Source: Phlebiopsis flavidoalba (lineage: Eukaryota; Basidiomycota; Agaricomycetes; Polyporales; Phanerochaetaceae). From it: 64,000 nt of DNA. Where the stretch lies: positions 434,001 to 498,000 of the forward strand of contig JAOCPU010000015.1 of assembly GCA_035772785.1 (NCBI GenBank), written 5' to 3'. A program made the position numbers and the translations under genes. Shown here piece after piece: positions 24,966 through 36,397 of the stretch (the first letter of the stretch is position 1; every line of letters starts with the position of its first letter). Below the pieces are notes generated by a model, which worked only from the letters and a program-made list of their open reading frames with translations, did not search any database and was not told the DNA's origin.

Positions 24966-26260
24966 ATGTCTCCCGCCCAGCTCGGTTCGATCGACTACGC
25001 TTTAGCGCCACGAGGACTAACTCCGGATTCCTACGTATCTAGCCAAAGGTGCGTCCTGTACTGTTGGTTGGGATGCCGAGTTATGCAAAGTGGCTTACAT
25101 GTTACTTGGGCCTAAAAGGACGCATGCCGGAGTTTTACTGAGTTTTACGTAGTCATAGCACCTGGCTAGCTGCAACTTTGCAGGAATATTACGACAACAT
25201 CAAGCGTACGGAATTCGGGCCCGCATCACAGCCATCCGCCAACAATCCCCAGCGTGCTTTGAAGTTCGAGAAAGAGTGGGGATGGCGGACCGAGGCCCCC
25301 TTCGCGGCGAGTGGCAAAATTCTTCCCTAAAATGTCCCGAATTCCCTCTGGAGGCATTACTCCACCACTCTGGCACTTAGAAGGTGCGTCTCTATTTCGT
25401 TCTCGAGACCATCGCTTCACTCAGAAAAAAAAAAAAAAAGAATGAAAAATGCTGAACATGGGCCACAGGAAGCTCCCACTAGCTGTCTCCCTGCAGCCAA
25501 AACCCCCACGCCAGAATCCCACCCACCCTTCGTGATCCCAAAATGTTTTACGCAAGGACGCCATGGGCTCGACACGAAGCTGCACGCCAAGCCAGACGAT
25601 CTTTACTCGTGCCAAATCCGACTTGGGCGAATAAGGATGTAACTTATGCGAGTCGGGCACCCCTTTATGCATTTCTCTGACCCAGGTCGCAAACGGCCTC
25701 CATAACGATCGTCCACTTCCTAGTGGCTGCACCACTCATAGGCAGCGTAGCGCAAACCAGGGGATTGGAACCGCCATGTCGGCGAGACCGAACTTATCTG
25801 TCTTTCAAAGATTCTGGTTTGACCAAAGAAATGCAGCTCTCTCGAACTTGACTAGGACTATGGTTGGCGATATCGTCACCCGTCCGTCATAGCTGGCCCG
25901 TTATGCCATCGACGCATACCACGACAACTCGTCAGCGTTGCACCTGTCGCCTGGCATCCTGCAACATTTTGCCAAGACGGCTTCGAACACAAGTCGCGCG
26001 CGCTTGCATCGGATTAATGTGGAGGTGCGCGTGTCCGTTGTAGGATATGGACGGATAAGTGCCACGATCTCTCTAGCACATCACCCGAAATTTGACCGCT
26101 CTCCTGCAAAGTAGACGTGGTACGGACCTGCGTCCACCCGCCACTAACACTCCGCATTTCGGCGTCGGAACATCCCGTCTTGGTCCTGTTCCTAGCCCGT
26201 GCCCAGTGGGTTGTGCGTGGAATAGACGCGACGCGGCCGTCGGACTGAGGGCTCAAACCA
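24966..26260 (+). pseudogene. VIT/VWA-related partner gene, copy 2 (5' part)
   Basis: Exon 1 is intact: ATG at about 24966 gives MSPAQLGSIDYALAPRGL and continues to SYVSSQ at a GTGCGTCC donor (about 25050). A later exon starts after GCAG near 25182. The segment PAAKTPTPESHPPFV (about 25495) corresponds to SPAAKPTPDLIPPLS in copy 5 and STAKPIPDSSALLG in copy 4. The block at 26015-26110 matches the start of the VIT-like region of the other copies (GGAGGTGCGCGTGTCCG). A 15-A run (25425-25439) interrupts it. The VIT core and VWA domain were not recognised downstream, although tail block d3 is present after 27.1 kb. Confidence 0.55.
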
Positions 26261-27099
26261 CGTTTTGACCTTGCATAACACGAACTGTAAAGTGATATCG
26301 AGCAGCTACCACAGGTTTATACTTATCTCATTTCGCGCTAGACACGATGTCCGGCGGCGTCTGTCATCATAGCCGTCGAGCGTGACAAACGGCCTCTGCC
26401 AAAATGCGCCACAGCATTGTAATCGCGGGTCACATCTGAGCTCTTATTGAGCTACTGAGCTCTCCCACCAGACGCTCGACGGCCAAATGGGTCCACTGCT
26501 TGTACTGAGGTACAGCAAAGCACCCAAGGTCGCTATCCGCAAAAGACCATCATAACGAGAACGGCGCAGGGTCACACTTTCCCCCTCCTCAATCTAGATT
26601 CCTATCTCTATGGAGGGACTTCGTCAGCCGGATGGAACGAGCTTTCGAACGGCTCTTCAAAAACTTTGCTCGCACGACGCTTGGCCTACTGGACTCTTCA
26701 CGGACGACCCGACCGAGATACTCGAAAAAATAGTCGTAGAGTAGGGGCAAGTCGCACGGTCGTAGCCCTCAATGAAACATCGTTACGACTTGCGAGTCCA
26801 GTACGGCTCACGAGGTAACCATCGAGACAGCAGCCATCAATTCGAGTGCACACCAGACGAGCGTGGCCTGGTGCAAAGTCTTGCGCCCGCGGCTCGAGCA
26901 CCTTGTCTGGGATGTCGATGCCAGCAGCATCACCATTATGAATCACGAAGGATTCTGTCAGCCTTGTGCCAACTACGTCCAATTTATGTCTCGGCGGCCC
27001 CACCTTGATTAATCTATTGACCTTACTCTTCAACGCAGACCCTCCAGAAGACACACCGACTCTCTCATACTCGAACCCAAACATAATTACATGTTAGTC
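26261..27099. other. Unassigned segment inside unit 2, with open frames on both strands
   Basis: This 0.8-kb stretch lies where partner copies 3 and 4 carry VIT/VWA sequence, but I cannot align it to them. A minus-strand frame of 128 codons (26698-27084) and plus-strand pieces such as GTSFRTALQKLCSHDAW (about 26640) both look protein-like. It may be foreign DNA that replaced the VIT/VWA middle part. No domain is recognisable. Confidence 0.25.
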
Positions 27100-27520
27100 T
27101 CATATTCTATAGCGCACAGACATGGTTGGGGGGCCACGGCGTCCTCCTGCGGGGGCAAACACAACTGCGGGCGAGATTGCCTCCTCCCCCGACGTCCCCG
27201 CGGCCGGCTTCCAGACCCCTCGCAGACCGCCATGTATCGGCGGGTACGAACGGGGCGCGTCGGGCGTCCGTCGTGCGACGCGTGAGGCCCCGCTTACTTC
27301 TGGCCCGCATGAGCGTGGCTGATGTCCGTGGTGCAGCCCGACGGCAGGCGTGGTGGACACGCAGGGCAACCACTGGATGGGTGCTCGCACAACACGGGTG
27401 GGAGGTGTAGTATTGCGCTGAATGTTAGTTGCATGACTATGATAGAGCATAGTCAGACTAATACTATCATATTTTTACCCTACTTTGAGCTCATGCACTA
27501 TAGTACATGCCTAATTCTTT
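27100..27520 (+). repeat. Array tail block (copy d3)
   Basis: CCCCGACGTCCCCGCGG, AGACCCCTCGCAGACCGCC, CGGCGGGTACGAACGGGG and the tail ATGATAGAGCATAGTCAGACTAAT match the other tail blocks. It ends about 50 bp before the stop of converging HET copy 4. Confidence 0.6.
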
Positions 27521-27569
27521 CTCTTTGCCACCGTTCTTCGAAGAGGGACTAGTTAACTATCCGTCGTAG

Positions 27570-29986
27570 TCAGGAAGCGTGGAAGCGGTCAACGAAGAAA
27601 TACGGCAAGTGTAGTAAAACGTGACGCTTTTGGGATGAGGCCTGAACTTTCACGAAGCCTTACTCTATCCCTATGGCTAAGCATTCTGCCAACTTGTGAT
27701 CTTCTCCAGTCCGCGGGGCTGGAGAAGGGGGGGGGGTTGGAGGTGGGGGATTGTCGACCTTTGCGGCCCGACATACCACCCAGTTTACACAATCATCTGT
27801 ACACAGCCAGAATGAACTCTTCGTCGCTTGATTCCATTTCTACAGGCATGTTGACAGCCGAAAGTTTTGTAACCCTCATCCGTGAGCACCGCTATTTGCC
27901 CTTGGTGGGAGTGAACGCGACACTTGGGAGAAAAAGTATGTTTTGGTGATGCGTTCGATGCCACCTTTTATCAGGAAGAGTATTAAACTCCCAAGACGTT
28001 TCTTTGTCCTCCCTGGAATGCTTGTGGTTGGCGGTGCAAATGGAGCTTCTTGCCTAAAAACAAATAGTGGGGATGCGTCATTAATGGCTTTGCCCGCAAG
28101 GTACGGCCACCATTGCCAGCCGTCAGAGCGTGTAGTCAGAGGATTCTATTGCACGAGGATAGGGCAACCGCATTAAGAGAGATACTTCAGAGCCTCCATC
28201 AGGTAGAAATAAAAATAAAAGATGATCCCATGCCGACTCTGCGGAGGTCGTGTTCCTCGGAAATACGCGAGGCAAAACAGCTCCGTGCAGGAGGAGGTAA
28301 GAGATCGCCCGCGATCCGAAATCGTACGGCTTCTTAGTGTCTGGTAGCGCCTGGTACTGATGTGACGGAACACCTCCAGAGAGAATGAGAAGAGGAGAAA
28401 GAGAGACTGCCTTTGTGGTCCCAAGCAAGCGTTAGCATTCAGGCCAGCTTCATGAATTTTGTTGTGGCACCACATGAAAGATGATACCATCGTGATGTTT
28501 GTGGAGTCAGTCCATCGCCGGTAGCCACGGATTCAAGGCAACCTCGAGGACTCTGTGTACACCAGTGTCACACGATCGGTTAAGCCAATGTGCAATCGCG
28601 ACATCCACCTAAGATGTTGTAGGCTGAAAGGCGAGGCGCGAGCCCGTCTGAAGTAGGTAAACAACCGGTACTTGTAATGGCATCATAGTTACGGATAGGA
28701 CAACAAAACCCCAAGCCCCAGCCGTAATCACGCGTCTCGGGCCCATTCATTCCTACGCTCTGCCTGATGACTATCCATTCATCATGGTCACGTAGTGCAG
28801 AGCACATCACCAAGAAAAAGACGTAATTCCGACGTACAACAAGTTAAGCAGCTCAATACAGGACGTGATCGAGTGTGTTGTCATCTTTGGGATGTGGAAC
28901 GGGCCACGTCTGCCGCAGCATTGATAGGCGTGATGATTGAAATGGCGATCCTTGTCCGCAATCCAGCTTCGTGCGACACAGACCCTAGATTTTTGGAAGT
29001 AGTGCGCGCATGAAATTATCCAGCCAGCCTATGCATGGAATGACCCGATTGGCAAGGAGATCCCAAACGCGGCGAGGGGACATTTGGGTCAAGGCTGGCG
29101 TCTGCCGACGAGAAAATCATAACATGTTTTCACACGGGGAGGTGGGGTTGTGACTTTTGGTAAGGAGATTCGGGAGAGTTTGTTGTAAGCTTGAGGCACC
29201 GAGAAACAGCGTATGGTCATGCCAAAGTCGTATTATCCCTTCTTACAAACCAAAACTGTCCATCATGCGCTCTTTGCCGTCATCGTCAAATGGAACATAC
29301 CGGACCGGAAGAATGCTCATCCCCCGATCTCGAAGTGAAGGCTTTCGGCAGGTGAACTGTGTGTAGTTGGTCGGTCTGCCTAGCTCCACAGGGATAGCAG
29401 ATGAGCTGCGGTGAATCTGCTGCAGAGGAATCGAGTTGTGGATCCTGGGAGAGCTTGGTCGCAGAGTGAATGGTGATGACTCGGCATCGCTGTCCTGTGT
29501 AGATGTAGTAGATGCTCTCTGAATCGCTGGCAATCCTAGCTGGTAGCACAGCATAAGACGATGAGACCGTTCTGCTCCCAAGGATGCGGAACATACCTCT
29601 TCCCCCTTTTTTTAAATACCGTTAGCACACTGTGAAAGACCTTTCTTCGTCGCTCCTACGAAGGGTCGGGTCCAGCTTTCGTTCACCTGATAAGTACGCT
29701 GAAGTCTGCTGTTAGCAAGGTGAGGAGACTGTTTGTGGCCACTACACTGCTGAAGATGTGCAACACACCTCCTTTTTCGCGGAGCAATCATTTGCCCACA
29801 GCGTTGTGTCCTTCTCTCTCAACGAGCGCGACGACGAATGCCATTTTCGGGCCCCCGAGTCCGAGTCGGCTGCCAGTATTATCCCAATCGCGGATGTCCG
29901 GCAGGGGAGATTTTCACGTGCTCCTGTAAGAGGATAATGTCAATTTTTGTCCGCCCTTTGGAACGAAGGAAGTTGTCGAAAGACAT
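27570..29986 (-). pseudogene. HET-like protein gene, array copy 4 (heavily frameshifted)
   Basis: Start ATG at 29986 gives MSFDNFLRSKGR; exon 1 runs to about 29605. The second exon segment spans 29240-29560. HET landmarks are present but split by many single extra bases: the HDHVLYC/LELLNLL region near 28790-28860, SFLV..LCSAL near 28800, and a damaged W-x-x-Q-E region near 28570. C-terminal blocks are at 27650-27830, and the conserved TGA (27572-27570) is present. A G-rich run (GGGGGGGG near 27730) interrupts the C-terminal part. Compared base by base with copies 2 and 5, most differences that shift the frame here are one-base insertions. Confidence 0.7.
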
Positions 29987-30915
29987 GACGTTTTCAAGCA
30001 GAGAAAGAGTTCGGGCTCAAGACCCACGGTGTGAGGAGGGAGAGGCATAGTGATGCGCGTTTGCGATAGACCTCAACTGATCTCCCTGACCATGCACCTC
30101 GTGGTGGCTACTGCATGTCTGCGGGAGCACTGCCAATGTGTATACTTTTGGAACGTTTTCTGGAGGCGGCGCAATCGTCATCTACGGATAGAAGATTAGT
30201 AAGATTAATGTTAGGTCAATATCGATGGCCCACCCTGTGCCCACCATGCAACATATGTGTATCGTTGCTCCCCCACGCTGAACAGAACTTCACAGCGCTT
30301 CAAGTACCTTCTTGAAGAGTATACATCTCAGACGCGCTGGAAACGCCAGTGGAGGATCTAAACGCACATGATGATACCGCGCACGCTGGGGCGCAGCGTG
30401 GAGGGCCTACGCTCCCTCCTTGCCCAATGCGCTCAACACTCGCGGAACACACTCTGCCAACTTGAGGTCGCCCGCCCGTGGCTGTTGGTCTTGTGTGAGA
30501 CGGCCTGGGACTTATTGCAAATGTAGCGCTTGCAATTGTCGAACTCCGAAGAAGGCACCGACACAAACCACGGCATGCGGTGAGGTGAAGGCGGTGGTGT
30601 GTACCGCAGATGTCAATGACTACTCGATGTGTCCGTGAGCGTCCGTGCGTGTGGCGCTGCGTTGTTACTACGCGTTACGGTCACTCGCACCCTCTCACGC
30701 GTAAAGCGCCTGCCTCTTGCACTCTCTCACCGCGACGCCGCATCAAACACGCAATACGGATGGATCGTGAGTACACAGCTCATTTGGCTAGGAAATTCTG
30801 CTGATTTTACTGGGACGCACGTAGATAAATCATCATATAATCAAGGCGATGGTGAAGGGGAAAGTAGATCCGGCATAGACCGCGTTCGCGTTCGAGTTGC
30901 CTGGCACTGACGAGC
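29987..30915 (+). promoter_or_regulatory. Divergent promoter region (HET4 / partner copy 3)
   Basis: It carries GCGTTACGGTCACTCGCACCC (30673-30693), which is the TTACGTCA site of other units with one inserted G, followed by CCGCATCAAACACGCAATACGGATGG (from 30738), the conserved leader block. The HET-side leader (GAGAAAGAGTTCGGGCTCAAG) is next to the HET4 start. Confidence 0.5.
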
Positions 30916-32460
30916 TGTTGACCTGTGTCCCCCGCGCTCAGCCCGGTTGGGCTGGCTACGCATAGTCCAAGACTTGCAAGTCTTCATGGAATTAGCCAAA
31001 GTACGTCTTCTACTTATGATCAGGGTACCAGCTTGTTGGACGCTCACCTAGGTGTCTTCACAAGACCATTTGCAACGCCAGTGTAGATAATCTAAACGGC
31101 ATAGTATTGAACAAACCCTGATGCGGTTAGATCGACGAGGTGGCTAGCGTTCTTAGAAGCTAAGCACCCTCTTGTGGGCCTCTACACAGCACTACGATTT
31201 CGTTTTGAAAAAAGATCCATCGGCAGAAGCGTACACGGGGGATCGACACCGCCATCATTGCGGTCGTGCCCGAACATAACCTTTCTAAGATCCAGTTGGA
31301 CCGACAGCACGGCCAGCGTTACCAACATAGTGGCGATCGTCACGGTCATCGCGTACCCGCACAGGCCATAAGGACGACTCTCATTAGCTCTCATTCAATC
31401 GCACCTGGCCTCCAATCTTTTTCCAGGTGGTTGGGCGCGCCGTGTCGGAGAAGGTGGAGGTGCGCGCGTCCGTCGTAGAATCTGGATGGTTAGTGCCACG
31501 ATTCCTCATATATACCGCCATGCTGACTGCTTTTGTGAAGTCGACGTGGTTTAAACCTGCGTCAAAACCCGTCACCAAGAAGCGCACGTCGCGTCAAACA
31601 CGTTTTTCCTGTTCCCGATAGGGGCCCGCGCAGCAGCAGATTGTGTGTTCGAGATGCGCACGTCTTCAAGACGGGTTTTCCGTCGGCGCGGCGAAGGAGA
31701 AGAATCTCACCAAAACAATTGTTGAATATGCCGTTGGTGAGGAAGAAAAGACAACTCCTGTTCAATTGACCATGGTCGATGGTCAGTCAACATCCATCTA
31801 GATGTCAAAGATAGACATTAATTCCAGCCGTTTATGTCCAGCTCTCACGATTTTTGTCAGAGCTATCCAAAGCAAACTAAACATTATTCCTAACATCTTT
31901 GCACATGCTTTCGTTTCTGCACGGTGATACTACTAATGGCGGCATTCGACAGTGCGTATTGTCAGACTGTGGATCACGACATGCAACCCTAAATTCGCCT
32001 CCAGAGTGCAAGGGGGGTATGACTAGGTAGACCAGCGCTATCGCGAGTCTTCCCTTCAAATAGCGGGGCCCTCGTCTCTCCCTTCGAAGACACACGGTCG
32101 CTACATCGCTTACATCCAAATGCGCGGAATGATTGAGACGGTGATCGGTAGATCCCGCTCGAAGTTGTCTGTCGCGCCATGCAAGCTATGCAACAATCGA
32201 CGCTCACAACATCGGGCTGTAGCAACGCTGCGGCTGCTAGACGATCCGTGTTGTGGTTTTATATTTCTGGTCAAGGTAACTTATTGGACTTCCCTCACTC
32301 CTTTGCAGAAAGATGTCCGGGATGCTCTGACTTCCCTACATTGTAGCCGACCCTTGGGCTCAACCCCTCCCCGCGCCTTCTCTCCCACACGCCCGAAAGC
32401 TTATTCTATTGTCCATATCAATGGAAGCAGGAACCGCGACCCTTGATTGAATTTACAAAA
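30916..32460 (+). pseudogene. VIT/VWA-related partner gene, copy 3 (frameshifted)
   Basis: The exon-1 region TCCCCCGCGCTCAGCCCGG (30928 on) has lost the ATG seen in copies 2 and 4. The next exon follows CAAG near 31063. The VIT domain is recognisable: VEVRASVVESGWLVP (about 31445-31500), then FEMRTSSRR (31651 on) next to VGAAKEKNLTKT (about 31690). The exon ends at GTCGATG|GTCAGT (31786). The following exon has VDQRYRESS and AYIQMRGMIETV (32030-32150), equal to the QMRGII block of the complete gene. After a GTAACT..GCAG intron (about 32276-32308), the VWA metal-site region is represented by SIVHINGSRNRD (about 32405-32445), where the expected D-x-S-G-S has lost its Asp. Confidence 0.65.
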
Positions 32461-32499
32461 CGAACCCTCGCTTTTTCACTTGGTGGATAGAGCACTGTG

Positions 32500-32895
32500 T
32501 GCTCTTCGTACTCGAGCTACGCCATCTTTTCTGACCTCGCATTTGAGCACGCCCGTGGCATCCTCGCAAACAACTACGGCGAGATCGGCTCCTCCTCAGA
32601 CGTCCCGGCGTCGGCTTCCAGGACCCCTCGCAGCCGCCATGTATCGGCGAGTACGAACGGGGCGCGTTGGTCTCGTGCGACGCGTACGTGCTAAGAACTT
32701 CTCTTTAGGATTGATTGTCACATGCTGGCGGTGTAGCCCGACTGGTGCGGTGGATAAGCAGGAGAATCGCTGCGCGTGTTCGTACAATACGGGCAGGAGG
32801 CGCAGTATTGTGTTGAATGTCATTGCGTGCTGTGATAGGGCATAATCAGACTTGGTTCATCACATTTCTACACTAATTCATGTGTATGTTACAGA
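32500..32895 (+). repeat. Array tail block (copy d4)
   Basis: It contains the landmarks CTCCTCAGACGTCCCGGCG, GACCCCTCGCAGCCGCCATG, TCGGCGAGTACGAACGGGG and CATTGCGTGCTGTGATAGGGC. Upstream, LSTPVASSQTTTARS is in frame with VWA-like text of copy 4 (FLISHFSTPG). It ends next to the converging HET copy 5. Confidence 0.6.
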
Positions 32896-32929
32896 ATGTT
32901 ATTCAATGCTCGCCGTCTGTCGTTGAACG

Positions 32930-35675
32930 AGGAACTCCAGTAGTCGGGAAAGTGTGGAAGTGGTAACGAAGAAACACGGTTCGTGTAATAAACGTGACGC
33001 CTTTGGATGAGGCCCGATGTCCGAACCACCTTCCTATCCCTACGGTGAAGCATTCTGCCAACTGTGATCTTCTCCAGTGTGAGGGTTGGTTCCCGCTCCT
33101 GAACCGCGACCAAAAAATTGTGGCTTTATCAGCCTCCCTGGCCCGACACACCACCCAGTCTAAGCAATCATCTGTGCCAGCCAGAGTGAACTCTTCGTCG
33201 TCTGATTCCATTTCTACAGGCATGATGAACCCGAAAGTCTTGCAACCGTAAGTACCGCTATTTGCCCTTGGTCGGGACCAGTGGACACGACACTTCCGTA
33301 GAATGTAAGCGTGGTGATGGATGATAAAGTCGTTGACTATCAAAGCCACAAGCGTTTCTCCGCGCTCCCAGATCCCTGTGATAGGTGCAAATGGAGCTTT
33401 TTTTCTGCCGAATGGGATGTGTCATCAATGCTCGCCATGTCGGCCACCATCTACAGTCGCCATTGCGTGTAGTCGGGGCTTCTATTGCAACGAGGATAGG
33501 AAATCGCAAAAGAAGGTACTCTAGGCTCTTAGAGCCTAGCGTGACGACCAAGTCATCCCCACGCATCCTCCGCGGAGTTGTATTCTTCTGAATACGCGGG
33601 ACATAGTAGTCGAGGGCAGAACTGAGGAGATAAAAGACTGCGCAAACCTGGTCATACGATTTCTTGTTTGTGCGTAGCCTGGTCGATTTCGAAAGATATC
33701 CCAGAAGATGAGGGAGGGTGGGGAAACGGCTGTTCTGTCACAATGAGCGTGGAGTTCAGCCGCTTCATGAACTCGGCACCCATGAGCGAGACACCTTCGA
33801 TGTTGGCAGTAAGGCCGACCCGGGAGCCAGTTCAAGCCAGCCTCCTGTACCGTCCACGAGCGTTGAGCCAATGGAAGGGTGAACCCATCTCAGATGGTCG
33901 TAGGCTGAAAGGCAGGCCGAGAGCCCACTGAATAGGTGACAACCGTCTGGTGATGGTCATGACGGTAGACCCAACCCAGCGCTAATGGTACGTCTTGAGC
34001 CCATTCACCTCCTACGCTCCTCCTGATTCTCTCCGTTATCTTGTCGCAAGCAGAGCACGTCAAGAAAGACGTACTCTGCGCCCATGTAAATGTTAAGCAA
34101 CTCGATACGGATGTGATCAAGTGTTGTGTTGTCGTCTTTGGGATTTGGAACGGGCCATTCGCGCCACAGTGATAGGCGTGATGATGGAATGCCGATCCTT
34201 GTCCGCCACCCAGCTGTGCGACACAGCCCACAGATTTCTGGGAAGTATGCGCCCATAAGATTTCAGCCAGCCTCTGTATGGAACGACCCGATTGGCAAGG
34301 AGATCCCATACGCGGCGAGGGGGAACCTGGGTCTGGACTTTCCGTGGGTCCAGGAGTAGGTCTTGCGGTACGGGAGTGATGAGAATGAGTCTTGGAGGAG
34401 TTTGCAGTAAGGCCTGAGACACCGCGAGACGGCGTATGCCATACCAAAGTCGTATTCCTCCTTCAAGCAAAACTCCATCAACCTCTTTGCTTCATTGTTG
34501 AACGGAACACGGGATGCGAGAATGCTGTTGATCTCGAAGTGAAGACTTTCGGCAGTGAACTGCGTGAACGGTCGGTCTGCTAGCTCCACAGGGATAGCGG
34601 ACGAGCTACGGTGGACACTGCTGCAGGGGAATCCAGTGGGATGGGCCGGGAGCGCTCGCACGCAGAGTGAATGGTGGACGTTTGGCATCGCTATACAGTG
34701 TAGATGTATTGAGTGCACCGAAGCTGGTAACAGCAAGGCGATGAGACGTTCTGCTCTAAGGATGCGAAAAATACCTTTGTTTTTCAAGCACCACTAGCCG
34801 CCGTGGAAGCTTTTTTAGTCCCTCTACGATGAGTTGGTCCAGAGCTCTCGCAGATACACGCTGAGGTTGCCGTTGGCAAAGTGAGAAGCCCGTTAGTGCT
34901 AACACTGCTAAAGAGGTATCACGGACCCCTGTTCTTGAAGCATCATCGCCATAGCTTTGTCCGCCTCTCGACGAGTTGGTTCTCGTTCTTTGCGACATTG
35001 CGCCAATTGCGGATGTCGACAGGGGGGAGAGCGTCGGGTTGACTGAACGATGGAACCATGGGTCCGACCCATGGGCCCGTTCGATGGGTCCTGTGACGCC
35101 TGTGTGCCGCCCGTGGCCCTCAGACGCTTGAATGCCCAGTCCACACAGCGTTCTTGACGCCACCGACGCGAGGACGGTACCTTATACCGTGCTCGACACC
35201 ATGCGCGATTTTGTAAATAAAGCTGTAGAGAACACTGGAATGTGAGCGTACAATTAATGCGTGAAGAACTTCAGTGTGCCCGGTCACTATCACGCATGTA
35301 ACAGGCGACCTCACCTGTCACATAAACTGCCAAGATACAAACAATACTTAGAGTTGAACGTCAATGTGTCTGAAGGCTTTCGGGTAGTATAAGTAATAAA
35401 ATGGCAGCTATACGTCATGCAAATACATGCACATTTACTATTTTCTCTTTGGCCACAGCCCACATTGGCACGGTGGCCCTTGTGGGCATCAGGCGTCTGA
35501 GGAACCATCACGGTCACGGCGCTAGCGGACCCACCGTCGGGCCCATGGGTCGGACCCACGGTTCCGTGGTTCAGTCAACCGGATATTCTGCGACAGGGGA
35601 AATCTTCGTGCTCCTGTAAGAGGAGATGTCAATGTTTGTCTGTCCGTTGGAACGGAGAAAGTCATCAAAAGACAT
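32930..35675 (-). pseudogene. HET-like protein gene, array copy 5, split by a transposon in exon 1
   Basis: Start ATG at 35675 gives MSFDDFLRSNGQTN. After about 90 bp the exon is interrupted by a 544-bp inverted-repeat element (35580-35037), then resumes and ends near 34915. The remainder is among the better copies. YDFGMAYAVSR is at about 34440, NRVVPYRGWLKS (34260-34300) is followed by LWAVSHSWVADKDRH (34195-34240), and MGAEYVFLDVLCLRQDNGEN spans 34090-34030. SWTVQEAGLNWLPG lies at about 33830-33870. The C-terminus has FGFIMPVEMESDDEEFT (about 33220) and a KITVG-like block (about 33070). The conserved terminal TGA has changed. Even without the element, several indels break the frame. Confidence 0.75.
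35037..35580. mobile_element. 544-bp non-autonomous inverted-repeat DNA transposon (MITE-like)
   Basis: The left end begins GGTTGACTGAACGATGGAAC and the right end, reverse complemented, begins GGTTGACTGAACCACGGAAC. The two ends match at about 40 of the first 43 positions and stay similar further in (GGGTCCGACCCATGGGCCC, then a CTCAGACGC-containing subterminal part). The interior has no transposase-like frame. It sits in exon 1 of HET copy 5. Pre-insertion sequence can be inferred from copies 2 and 4, and about 25 bp of it (GGATGTCGACAGGGG / GGATATTCTGCGACAGGGG) appears on both sides as an imperfect, unusually long target duplication. The superfamily is not assignable by eye. Confidence 0.85.
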
Positions 35676-36397
35676 GTTGGCACAGTAAGTAAGAAGAGGA
35701 GCTCAACACACCGTGAGAAGGGGGGCAGGAGGTGTATGGCTCACAGCTCCCTAAACAGCGCCTCGCGGCTTCTCCATGTCTACGACACAACATGATGGCC
35801 ATCTACTAACAGAAGATGAAGAAGACTCAGTTTAAGTCAATCTCGACACCCACAATGCACGTATGCGTATCTGCTTGCCCTCGCTGAACTGAGCTTCACA
35901 GCCATGCACACATGCGCATTGTGCCGGAGGATGATACCGCGCACGCCCGGGCGGCGCAACGTGGAGGGCGTCGCTATTCGCTCACTCGGAGAGCACTCAC
36001 TTTTGAGTTCGCCCGCTGTGCGCCAGGTGTGACGGTCTTTTGTGTGAGACGGTCCGACTACATAAAGAAAACGAAGTCCGTAAAGCGTCCATACGTACGT
36101 GCAGCGTTACCACTATCGTCACTCACGCGTTACGTCACTCACGCCTCTTCGACCTCCTGTCTGCGTCACGTCGCGCGTAAGCGCCTGCCTGTGAATCTTT
36201 CCTCTCGCGACGACGCATCAAACGCGCAAGACGGATGGATCGTGCGTAACACAGCCCAACTATCTAGACAACTCTGATGATTGCGGATGGACGCATTCAG
36301 GTCAATTCCTCTGTAAACCAAAGAGATGTAAAGGAGGGAAGAGCTGGTATTGCCTCGCGCTGTCTGCGTTCGCAATGCCTACTGCGCTGCTGACTTT
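35676..36397 (+). promoter_or_regulatory. Divergent promoter region with TTACGTCA site (HET5 / partner copy 4)
   Basis: TTACGTCA at 36130-36137 sits in ACTCACGCGTTACGTCACTC and is flanked by two further TCACTCACGC repeats. The leader block GCATCAAACGCGCAAGACGG starts at 36207. The arrangement matches units 2 and 5 almost base for base. Confidence 0.6.

Noticed and set aside
35037..35580. Helitron or retrotransposon origin for the element in HET copy 5
   Set aside because: The near-perfect terminal inverted repeats and absence of RT, RNase H or a Helitron CTRR end argue for a TIR DNA transposon.
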